Of a stretch of DNA of 16,992 nt, positions 6,893-13,343 are shown piece after piece. Origin of the DNA: an uncultured Ruminococcus sp. (GTDB lineage: Bacteria > Bacillota > Clostridia > Oscillospirales > Ruminococcaceae); contig NZ_CAMHRZ010000048.1 of the NCBI RefSeq assembly GCF_946187255.1, forward strand, positions 1 through 16,992. Reading direction: 5' to 3'. Positions within the stretch are counted from its first letter, which is position 1, and each line of letters starts with the position of its first letter. The notes below the pieces were generated by a model that saw nothing but the letters and a program-made list of their open reading frames with translations, was not told the origin of the DNA and did no database searches. The position numbers were made by a program, and so were the translations under genes.

Positions 6893-7391
6893 GGTAATGA
6901 TCACAAATAACCAGACAGAGATAAAGATACCCGTAGGGATAAGGATGCTTGTAAGACGCTGCTGCCATGCGGTACTTGAATATGAAGGCTTCAAAAAGAA
7001 TGCTGAGGTATCTGTATCATTCGTGAATGACGCTCAGATACATGAGCTGAATAAGGAACACAGGAATATCGACAGACCTACCGATGTGCTCAGCTTCCCT
7101 CTCGGTGAGGACGGAGTATACGATGTTGACCATGAGACAGGTGCAAGTCTTCTGGGTGATATTGTGATAAGTCTTGAAACGGCAACAAGGCAGGCACAGG
7201 TATACGGTCATTCGCTGGAGCGTGAGGTAGGCTTCCTTACAGTACATTCAATGCTCCACCTGCTGGGCTATGACCACGAGGAAAGCAGCCTGCAGGAACG
7301 CATAATGAGAGAAAAGGAAGAAGCTATCCTTGCACAGCTGGGTATATCCAGAGATGAAACATTCGTGGAGGAACATGAGCACAAGGACTGA
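6879..7391 (+). CDS. ybeY: Endoribonuclease YbeY (16S rRNA maturation)
   Basis: A 170-residue zinc-dependent RNase that acts in 16S rRNA 3'-end maturation and 70S quality control. The signature H-x3-H-x5-H is at H123, H127 and H133 (HSMLHLLGYDH), preceded by REVGFLTV. The block NIDRPTDVLSFPL (63-75) and LLGDIVIS (91-98) are also typical. The chosen ATG gives MGKVKVMITNNQTE, which matches the length and N-terminus of family members. AAGGA lies 12 bases before it, which is a little far. ATGs at 6846, 6867 and 6897 remain possible. It overlaps phoH upstream and dgkA downstream (17 bases), so expression is probably coupled. Confidence 0.92.
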   Translation: MGKVKVMITNNQTEIKIPVGIRMLVRRCCHAVLEYEGFKKNAEVSVSFVNDAQIHELNKEHRNIDRPTDVLSFPLGEDGVYDVDHETGASLLGDIVISLETATRQAQVYGHSLEREVGFLTVHSMLHLLGYDHEESSLQERIMREKEEAILAQLGISRDETFVEEHEHKD

Positions 7392-7875
7392 GTTCCGAAA
7401 GTTTGTAAAGAGCTTCTCCTACGCGGGATGCGGTATACTTCACTGCATAAGGACACAGAGGAATATGCGCTTTCACATCGGTGCGGCGGGTGCTGTAACG
7501 GGGCTAGCTTTGCTGTGCGGTGTTACCAGATATGAATTGCTGGCACTGCTGCTGACGATAGGCGGTGTTATGGCACTGGAATGTGTCAATACAGCTGTGG
7601 AAAACGCCGTTGATCTTGCAAGCAAAGGAAAAAAGTCGGAATATGCAAAGGCTGCAAAGGACTGTGCTGCGGGGGCTGTACTGGTATTCTGTATGGCTGC
7701 CGTCGGTGTTGCTGTGTGCATTTTCGGGAAACGGCTTCCCATGATATTTGATAAGTTTGCGGAAATGCCTGTGCTTATCGCGGCAGCTGTTATGTATGCG
7801 GCGCTGTGGTTCGTCTGGGTCTTCGTGTGCTTTTCGGCAGAAAACAAAGGAAGCAGCAAGGAGAAACAAAAATGA
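7375..7875 (+). CDS. dgkA: Diacylglycerol / undecaprenol kinase, DgkA family
   Basis: Integral membrane kinase. In Gram-positive bacteria this family phosphorylates undecaprenol, feeding cell-wall lipid carrier recycling. The active-site block is E69-x2-N-T-A-x-E76-x3-D80 (ALECVNTAVENAVDL), followed by AKAAKDCAAGAVLV (91-104), both diagnostic. Helices lie at about 34-50, 54-74 and 98-118. A fourth hydrophobic segment lies at about 131-153, followed by a charged tail. The fourth segment makes the protein (166 residues) longer than the minimal three-helix enzyme. The start at 7375 follows GGAGG by 3 bases and lies inside ybeY. The stop overlaps the next start (ATGA), so translation is coupled. 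Substrate assignment is by family only. Confidence 0.88.
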   Translation: MSTRTEFRKFVKSFSYAGCGILHCIRTQRNMRFHIGAAGAVTGLALLCGVTRYELLALLLTIGGVMALECVNTAVENAVDLASKGKKSEYAKAAKDCAAGAVLVFCMAAVGVAVCIFGKRLPMIFDKFAEMPVLIAAAVMYAALWFVWVFVCFSAENKGSSKEKQK

Positions 7876-8330
7876 AAGCTTTGAAAAAAATAGGCATCGG
7901 ACTGATCCTGCTGCCGTTTATACTTATTGTTATATATATACTATTTGAGTTAGTCGGGATGTGCGTGAACCACATTAGCACCGACAGGCAGACCGATAAG
8001 CTGCAAAGCACTTTATCTGCGGCGGTGAGCGATATCGATATCATAAACGCCGAGTCGTGGACAGGCAATACAGGAAACGGAAATCATGTAGAATGTGTTT
8101 CCGAAGTGACATTCACCTCCGCAATGGGTGTGGAAGATATCGCTGCGGCTTTTTCGGACAAGAACGACAGGGACGTAAGTGAAAGCTATATGGGCGCAGA
8201 AGGCAGTTATTTCCTCGTGTATGAGGATAAAGGCATTTCAAGTGTGAGATTTTCAATAAATGAGAACGGGAACTGTTTGTGCAGGATGGTCAAGTCCGCA
8301 CCTTTTTCCGATAATATCGAGGGACACTGA
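7872..8330 (+). CDS. Membrane-anchored protein of unknown function in the dgkA-era interval
   Basis: A 152-residue protein with a basic N-terminus (MKALKK), one hydrophobic helix at about 8-30 and a polar, acidic remainder. It therefore looks like a signal-anchored protein with a domain of about 115 residues outside the membrane. The C-terminal part alternates hydrophobic and polar residues (GSYFLVYEDKGISSVRFSIN, 111-130), suggesting a small beta-sheet. Cysteines 75, 135 and 137 could form a disulphide or bind metal. I do not recognise a family. The start is supported by AAGGAG 8 bases upstream and by the ATGA overlap with dgkA. The next gene starts on the base after its stop. It therefore belongs to the operon, in the slot where Bacillus subtilis has cdd. 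Confidence 0.75.
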   Translation: MKALKKIGIGLILLPFILIVIYILFELVGMCVNHISTDRQTDKLQSTLSAAVSDIDIINAESWTGNTGNGNHVECVSEVTFTSAMGVEDIAAAFSDKNDRDVSESYMGAEGSYFLVYEDKGISSVRFSINENGNCLCRMVKSAPFSDNIEGH

Positions 8331-8798
8331 ATGGGCATCATCAAGGCTTCTGCGGGTGACTTTGAATTTGTAAAGTCCATAACGCAGGATACTATCAACG
8401 GGATATATCCCAAATACTACCCTTCGGGGGCGGTACAGTTTTTTCTGCAACATCACAGTGATGAAAATATCAGAGATGATATCGAAAACGGCAGGACTTT
8501 CCTGTACGTTGATGATGAGCGCAATAGGATCGGGACAGTGTCGATCAAGGAAAATGATATCGGCAGGCTGTTCGTGCTGCCCGAATATCAGGGACAGGGT
8601 TACGGCGGAGAACTTCTTGCGTTTGCTGAGGATATTATCAGCCGGACTTACGATGAGATAATCCTTGACTCATCACTAGCGGCAAAAAGTATATATTTGA
8701 ACAGAGGATACAGGGAGATCGCCTTCAACAAGGTGAAGACCGATAACGGAGATTATCTCTGCTGGGATATAATGAGTAAGAAAGTAAAGGGAAAGTAA
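8331..8798 (+). CDS. GNAT-family N-acetyltransferase
   Basis: A 155-residue cytoplasmic acetyltransferase. The acetyl-CoA binding motif A is RLFVLPEYQGQGYGGELL (79-96), with the pyrophosphate loop Q87-G-Q-G-Y-G92. Motif B is AAKSIYLNRGYREI (117-130), the usual helix ending in a Y-x-x-x-G-Y/F pattern. The substrate cannot be read from the sequence. The N-terminal half (ASAGDFEFVKSITQDTINGIYPKYYPSGAVQFFLQHHS, abbreviated region 6-43) resembles GNATs acting on small molecules rather than RimI-type ribosomal enzymes. Stop and start codons abut on both sides (8330/8331 and 8798/8799), with GAGGGA upstream, so it is embedded in the era operon. Small-molecule detoxification or protein modification are both possible. 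Confidence 0.85.
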   Translation: MGIIKASAGDFEFVKSITQDTINGIYPKYYPSGAVQFFLQHHSDENIRDDIENGRTFLYVDDERNRIGTVSIKENDIGRLFVLPEYQGQGYGGELLAFAEDIISRTYDEIILDSSLAAKSIYLNRGYREIAFNKVKTDNGDYLCWDIMSKKVKGK

Positions 8799-9695
8799 AT
8801 GAGCAAGAATATATTTGTAACTATCGCAGGCAGAGCAAATGCGGGAAAATCCTCGCTGCTGAATGCGCTTGTGGGCGAAAAGGTGGCAGCTGTCAGCGAC
8901 AAGCCCCAGACCACAAGAACAAAGATAACAGGTGTGCTTACAAAGGGTGAGACACAGTATGTGTTTATGGATACACCCGGTATGCACAAGGCTAAGAACA
9001 AGCTGAGCGAGCACATGGTGAATACCGTCAATGAGACTATTACCGGCGTTGACATGATAATACTCATGTGCGACTGCACCAAGAAGATATCCGACAACGA
9101 GAAGAGCCTGATCGAAAGCTTCAAGGGCGGAAGAAGCAAGGTGATACTTGCACTGAACAAGATCGATCTTCTTGACAACAAAGAGGATGTGATCGCAAAG
9201 CTGGCTGAATACTCCGCACTTTATGATTTTGAGGAAGTCGTTCCCATAAGCGTGACCGAGAATGACGGACTTGATATCATAATGGATATCCTTGACAAGA
9301 ACGCCGCTGAGGGTCCCCATTTCTTCCCCGATGACAAGTTCACCGATCAGCCCGAAAAGGTGATAATGGCTGAGATGATAAGGGAAAAGGCACTGCGTAA
9401 CCTTAATGACGAAGTGCCTCACGGTGTGGCTGTCACTATCGAACAGCTGGGCGAACGCGAGGACAGGAACGGTGAAGCGATACTGGATATCACTGCAACT
9501 ATATTCTGCGAGAGAGAATCCCACAAGGGTATAATAATAGGCAAAGGCGGTTCGATGCTGAGAAAGATAGGTCAGGATGCCCGTGAGGATCTGGAGGAAT
9601 TCTTTCAGATCAAGGTCAACCTGCAGTGCTGGGTCAAGGTCAAAGAGGGCTGGCGCAACCGCGAGGGTATGATCAAGAATTTCGGATTGTCCTGA
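8799..9695 (+). CDS. era: GTPase Era
   Basis: A 298-residue GTPase that binds the 3' end of 16S rRNA and helps 30S subunit assembly. It is essential or important in most bacteria. The G domain shows G1 GRANAGKS (11-18), the switch region KPQTTRTK (35-42), G3 DTPG (58-61) and G4 NKID (120-123). The C-terminal KH domain has GKGGSML (248-254) and continues to REDLEEFF. Most Era proteins read GRPNVGKS at G1. Here two residues are alanine, but the P-loop Gly, Lys and Ser are intact. G5 reads SVTE (151-154) instead of the usual SA-x. Length is typical. The ATG directly follows the stop of the acetyltransferase gene, with AAAGGGA upstream. It is followed by yqzL and recO, the standard Firmicute order. 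Confidence 0.95.
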   Translation: MSKNIFVTIAGRANAGKSSLLNALVGEKVAAVSDKPQTTRTKITGVLTKGETQYVFMDTPGMHKAKNKLSEHMVNTVNETITGVDMIILMCDCTKKISDNEKSLIESFKGGRSKVILALNKIDLLDNKEDVIAKLAEYSALYDFEEVVPISVTENDGLDIIMDILDKNAAEGPHFFPDDKFTDQPEKVIMAEMIREKALRNLNDEVPHGVAVTIEQLGEREDRNGEAILDITATIFCERESHKGIIIGKGGSMLRKIGQDAREDLEEFFQIKVNLQCWVKVKEGWRNREGMIKNFGLS

Positions 9696-9763
9696 CAGGC
9701 AGATCTTTCCGCTTATAGAAATATTTATTTTGCACATAATGTTCTCAAAGGATGGTGGATAGC

Positions 9764-9859
9764 ATGAGTGCATGGGAAAAATTCCGGAAAAGTGGGAAGA
9801 TCGAGGACTATCTTTTATATGCGAGGGCTGAAAGGAATGATGAGGATGACGACCCTTAA
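9764..9859 (+). CDS. yqzL: YqzL-like small protein between era and recO
   Basis: A 31-residue ORF reading MSAWEKFRKSGKIEDYLLYA and then an acidic end (E-R-N-D-E-D-D-D-P). Bacillus subtilis YqzL lies at exactly this position and has the same plan: a W-x-x-F start, a T/S-G-x-I-x-x-Y-L-L core and an acidic tail. The ATG has GGATGGTGG upstream (9750-9758). The stop overlaps the recO start by 14 bases in a different frame, suggesting coupling. The role of YqzL is unknown. Motif similarity and synteny together make this a real gene rather than a leader of recO. The 68-base gap before it contains no convincing promoter. Confidence 0.72.
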   Translation: MSAWEKFRKSGKIEDYLLYARAERNDEDDDP

Positions 9860-10601
9860 AGGGCTTGTTTTAAAGGAAAGCGACAGCGGCGAATCAAGCA
9901 AGTCGATATGTGTGCTTACTGCCGAACAGGGCGTTATCTACATTTACGTCAGGGGCGGAAAAAAAAGCAGCAAGACTACCTCTGCAACGCAGGCTTTCAG
10001 CTACTCGACCCTATGCTTTGAAGAAAAGAAAAATGCAAACGGACAGGTCAGCCGCTATCTCAACAGCAGCGAGCCTGTCAAGCTGTTTTATAATATCAGA
10101 CTGGACGCTGCAAAGGTGGCGCTGGCATCCTATTTTTCCGAGCTGCTGATTTACACGGGCACTGAGGGTGAAGAGAGCAATGAGGTGCTGAGGCTGGCTT
10201 TGAATTCGCTGTACTTTCTTGATGAGGGAAAAATGGACAGCGACCTGCTGAAATGTGTATTTGAGTTCAGGCTGCTGTGCGAGATAGGTATGCGCCCGAA
10301 GCTGGTGGGCTGCGCATTCTGCTATAAGTATGAAGCCGAGAAAATGTACTTCAATTTTTTGGAGGACAGACTTGAATGCGTGGATTGCTGTACAAATCCC
10401 GAAAGCACCAACATGATGGTGCTGGACAAACAGCTTCTGCATATCGTGCGTTTTATCGCACTGGTGGAATATGAACGGTTATTCTATTTTAAAGTCAGCG
10501 AGAGGTATACCAAAAAGCTGAATGAATTTACGGAAAGATACGTTAAATACCACCTTAAACACAGCTTCGGGTCACTGGATTTTTATAAGATGCTTAAATA
10601 A
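9846..10601 (+). CDS. recO: DNA repair protein RecO
   Basis: A 251-residue protein of the RecFOR pathway. It binds single-stranded DNA and SSB and helps load RecA at gaps. The N-terminal OB-fold begins MTTLKGLVLKESDSGESSK, matching the family start (short strand, then G-I/L-V-L-x, then the D/E-x-G-E loop). A zinc-binding motif C156-x2-C159 and C178-x2-C181 sits in the C-terminal helical domain. The start at 9846 gives the family-typical N-terminus and has AAAGGA 9 bases upstream. Several in-frame ATGs before it would add an unrelated tail and are rejected. It overlaps yqzL by 14 bases. The next gene, mutS2, starts 33 bases after its stop. Confidence 0.92.
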   Translation: MTTLKGLVLKESDSGESSKSICVLTAEQGVIYIYVRGGKKSSKTTSATQAFSYSTLCFEEKKNANGQVSRYLNSSEPVKLFYNIRLDAAKVALASYFSELLIYTGTEGEESNEVLRLALNSLYFLDEGKMDSDLLKCVFEFRLLCEIGMRPKLVGCAFCYKYEAEKMYFNFLEDRLECVDCCTNPESTNMMVLDKQLLHIVRFIALVEYERLFYFKVSERYTKKLNEFTERYVKYHLKHSFGSLDFYKMLK

Positions 10602-10634
10602 AGACAACTGTATGAAAGAGGTTTCTTACATAAT

Positions 10635-13037
10635 ATGAACTATGATAATATAAATTACGATATACTTGAACTTGACAAAGTGCTGGAAATGCTGTCGGCA
10701 CTTTGTTCAAGCAAGGACAGCAAACAGGCTGCGCTGGCGGTGGTGCCGTCCTCAGACCTGTACACTGTCAGGACAGAGGTGGGCAAGACGGCAAGTGCGC
10801 TGAATATGTCCATAAAGTACGGTACACCCGCATTTTACAGCATTAACAACGTCACTGCCAGCCTTAACAGGGCAAAGGCAGGCGGCACGCTTTCACTTGG
10901 GGAGCTGCTGGAGATAAAAAAGGTACTGGGGCAGACGAACGAGCTCTGCCGCTGGTTCGATCAGGCGGAGGATAAGAACACTCCACTTTCCTATCTCTTT
11001 GAACAGCTTTTCCCGAACAAATCGCTGTGGCAGAGACTTGAAACGGCTATACTCGACAGCGAAAACCTTTCGGACGATGCAAGCCCCGAACTGAGGTCCA
11101 TAAGAAACAAGATAGCAAAGGCAGGGCTGAAAATACGCGAGACACTGGACAAGATGATAAAGTCCCCCTCCACTCAGAAGTATCTGCAGGAAAGCATAGT
11201 AACTATGCGTGACGGCAGGTTCGTTGTGCCCGTAAAGACCGAATTCAAGGGAAATGTTGGCGGACTTGTACACGGCACGTCGGCAACAGGTTCCACACTG
11301 TTTATCGAACCCATATCGGTGGTGGAAGCAAATAATGACATCCGCATACTTCAGGGCAAGGAGCAGGACGAGATACACCGCATACTCACCGAATTCTCAA
11401 AGGAATGTGCGCTGATGCAGCCACAGATCGAGTCGAGCTATGATGCGGCGGTCAAGCTGGATCTGTATTTCTCGAAGGCAAATCTCGGCGCTAAAATGCG
11501 TGCGGTGGATCCCGAGATATCCGATGACGGCGTTATCGTGCTGAACAAGGCAAGACACCCTCTCATTGATGAGAACAAGGTGGTACCCATCAATTTCACT
11601 TCGGGTATCGACTACAACGTGCTTGTCATCACAGGTCCGAATACGGGCGGTAAAACAGTAACACTGAAAACAGTCGGTCTGCTTACCCTTATGACCATGT
11701 GCGGACTGCTGATCCCCGCATCCGACGGGTGTAAGGTGTCGGTTTACAAAAATATCCTTGCGGATATCGGTGACAGACAATCCATCGAGCAGAGCCTTTC
11801 CACCTTCTCTTCACACATGGGAAAGGTCAGGGATATCCTCGAAAAAGCAGACCATGAGAGCCTTGTACTGATAGACGAACTTGGTTCGGGCACCGACCCT
11901 GTGGAGGGCGCTGCGCTGGCTGTGGCTATAATTGAGCGTCTGAGACAGGTGGGGGCGACCGTTGTCACCACTACCCACTACCAGGAGATAAAAATGTATG
12001 CGCTGGACACCGCAGATGTGGAAAATGCGTCCTGCGAATTCGATGTGAATACCATGCGCCCCACCTACAAGCTGGTGATAGGTTCTCCCGGAAAGTCAAA
12101 TGCCTTCGCGATATCGAGAAATCTGGGCATTGACGGTGAAATAATCGACTACGCCAAATCGCTCATCTCCGAAGATAACAGAAGATTTGAGACTATCATA
12201 GACAACCTGGAAAGGGCTAGGATACAGCTGGAAGAGAACAACCGACTGGCTGAAAAATACCGCGCTGAGGCTGAAAAGCTCAAAAAGGAGCTGGAAGAAC
12301 AGCGTCAGAGATTCTATGACGAAAAGGAGGCCGAACTGGAAAGGGCAAGATGTCAGGCTAGCGATATCGTCAACCGTGTTCAGAGAGAGTCGCAGGCACT
12401 GGTAAATGAACTGGATCAGCTTCGCAAGGAAAAGGAAAAGAGCGGATTTACGCAGAAAGCCATTGAAGCCAAGCAGAAGCAGAAGTCCACGATGAATAAG
12501 CTGTATCTGGAAGCAAATCCTGTATCCCAGCAGAACGATGACGATTATGTTCTGCCGAGACCGCTGAAAAAGGGTGATACTGTGCTGATAACCGATACCA
12601 AGCGCAACGGTATCGTGGTTACTCCCCCCGATGACAAGGGAATGTGCTTTGTTCAGGCGGGCATAATGAAAACAAAGATAGACGTGAAAAAGCTGAGGCT
12701 TGTTGAAAAGCAGCAGCCCGCAAAGACTCCCCAGCAGAAGAAAAAGTCTCGCGGAGTTTCGACCAAAGGCGTTGAGAGCCGCATGACAAGGCGCTTTTCC
12801 ACCGAGCTTGATATACGCGGATATGCAAGCGACGAGGGCATCCATGAAATGGACAGCTTCATCGACAACTGCGTTATGTCGGGTGTCAGCATGATAACCG
12901 TTATTCACGGCATTGGTACAGGAGTACTTAAAAACGCGGTGAGGAACCATCTGCGCAGGCATCCGTCGGTAAAGCATTTCCGACCAGGTGTATACGGCGA
13001 AGGTGAGGACGGCGTTACGGTGATAGAACTGAAATGA
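10635..13037 (+). CDS. mutS2: Endonuclease MutS2 (ribosome-rescue / recombination ATPase)
   Basis: An 800-residue homodimeric ATPase. Family members suppress recombination (Helicobacter) or split collided ribosomes (Bacillus subtilis). It lacks the mismatch-recognition domain of MutS. The clamp and lever region is followed by the ATPase with Walker A GPNTGGKT (334-341) and Walker B LVLIDELGSGTDP (about 410-422). A charged coiled coil spans roughly 510-620. A KOW-like or linker segment follows, with a basic stretch near 695-715. The C-terminal Smr nuclease domain (about 723-800) has LDIRG (725-729) and IHGIGTG (757-763). The family's catalytic LDxR and HGxG motifs are both present. Length and start are normal, although the nearest Shine-Dalgarno (AAAGAGG) is 13 bases from the ATG. 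It is the last gene of the rightward run. Confidence 0.95.
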   Translation: MNYDNINYDILELDKVLEMLSALCSSKDSKQAALAVVPSSDLYTVRTEVGKTASALNMSIKYGTPAFYSINNVTASLNRAKAGGTLSLGELLEIKKVLGQTNELCRWFDQAEDKNTPLSYLFEQLFPNKSLWQRLETAILDSENLSDDASPELRSIRNKIAKAGLKIRETLDKMIKSPSTQKYLQESIVTMRDGRFVVPVKTEFKGNVGGLVHGTSATGSTLFIEPISVVEANNDIRILQGKEQDEIHRILTEFSKECALMQPQIESSYDAAVKLDLYFSKANLGAKMRAVDPEISDDGVIVLNKARHPLIDENKVVPINFTSGIDYNVLVITGPNTGGKTVTLKTVGLLTLMTMCGLLIPASDGCKVSVYKNILADIGDRQSIEQSLSTFSSHMGKVRDILEKADHESLVLIDELGSGTDPVEGAALAVAIIERLRQVGATVVTTTHYQEIKMYALDTADVENASCEFDVNTMRPTYKLVIGSPGKSNAFAISRNLGIDGEIIDYAKSLISEDNRRFETIIDNLERARIQLEENNRLAEKYRAEAEKLKKELEEQRQRFYDEKEAELERARCQASDIVNRVQRESQALVNELDQLRKEKEKSGFTQKAIEAKQKQKSTMNKLYLEANPVSQQNDDDYVLPRPLKKGDTVLITDTKRNGIVVTPPDDKGMCFVQAGIMKTKIDVKKLRLVEKQQPAKTPQQKKKSRGVSTKGVESRMTRRFSTELDIRGYASDEGIHEMDSFIDNCVMSGVSMITVIHGIGTGVLKNAVRNHLRRHPSVKHFRPGVYGEGEDGVTVIELK

Positions 13038-13044
13038 TATGAAA

Positions 13045-13081
13045 ACAGCGTTCCGCAGCATACGGAACGCTGTAATTTTTT
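13045..13081 (+). terminator. Strong terminator shared by mutS2 and the convergent minus-strand gene
   Basis: ACAGCGTTCCG (13045-13055) pairs perfectly with CGGAACGCTGT (13063-13073) around a 7-base loop, followed by AATTTTTT to 13081. On the minus strand the stem is followed by TTTTCATATC, and the leftward gene stops at 13080-13082, directly against it. One hairpin therefore serves both converging units. Confidence 0.92.
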
Positions 13082-13319
13082 AACGGCCTGCCGCCTGCGA
13101 AAGTATCTCTCGCAGCGAGTCGAATAGTTCGATATCATCGGCGGTCAGCTTGATATTTGCTTCTATCTTCTGTCCTGCCGCATTGGTCACTTTCAGCTGT
13201 ACATAACCGTCTTCCTCCATACCGCTTGCCGCTGTGTGAAGAAACTGCGGTATACCGGGATGGTTCTCCGTGAATTTGTCCAGCTGAGGTTTCAGCTTTA
13301 CTACTGCCATTGGGTTCAT
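13080..13319 (-). CDS. Small hypothetical protein at the end of the dnaB-dnaI operon
   Basis: A 79-residue cytoplasmic protein without membrane segments, signal peptide or cysteines. It has a helical N-terminal part (LKPQLDKFTENHPGIPQFLH), a central strand pair (GYVQLKVTNAAGQKIEANIKL, abbreviated region 38-58) and a C-terminal helix (ADDIELFDSLREILSQAAG). The compact two-helix plus beta-hairpin arrangement looks like a folded domain, but I do not recognise a family. The start has GGAGG 8 bases upstream. It follows the lipase-like gene by 24 bases and ends at the shared terminator, so it is the last gene of that operon. The good translation signal and operon position support a real gene. Confidence 0.75.
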   Translation of the reverse strand: MNPMAVVKLKPQLDKFTENHPGIPQFLHTAASGMEEDGYVQLKVTNAAGQKIEANIKLTADDIELFDSLREILSQAAGR

Positions 13320-13343
13320 TTTACTTTCCTCCGTTCAAGGACA

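Noticed and set aside
9735..9740. CATAAT as a -10 for a yqzL-recO promoter
   Set aside because: No -35-like sequence lies 16-18 bases upstream. Tight operon spacing explains expression.
8676..9773. Long open frame on the minus strand covering all of era (365 codons)
   Set aside because: It is antisense to an unmistakable era gene, the translation is unlike any family I know, and no ribosome site or promoter fits. Biased codon use in the real gene opens this frame.
12096..13061. 321-codon minus-strand frame opposite the end of mutS2
   Set aside because: It lies opposite the MutS2 coiled coil and Smr domain and would have to read through the strong terminator hairpin at its own 5' end.
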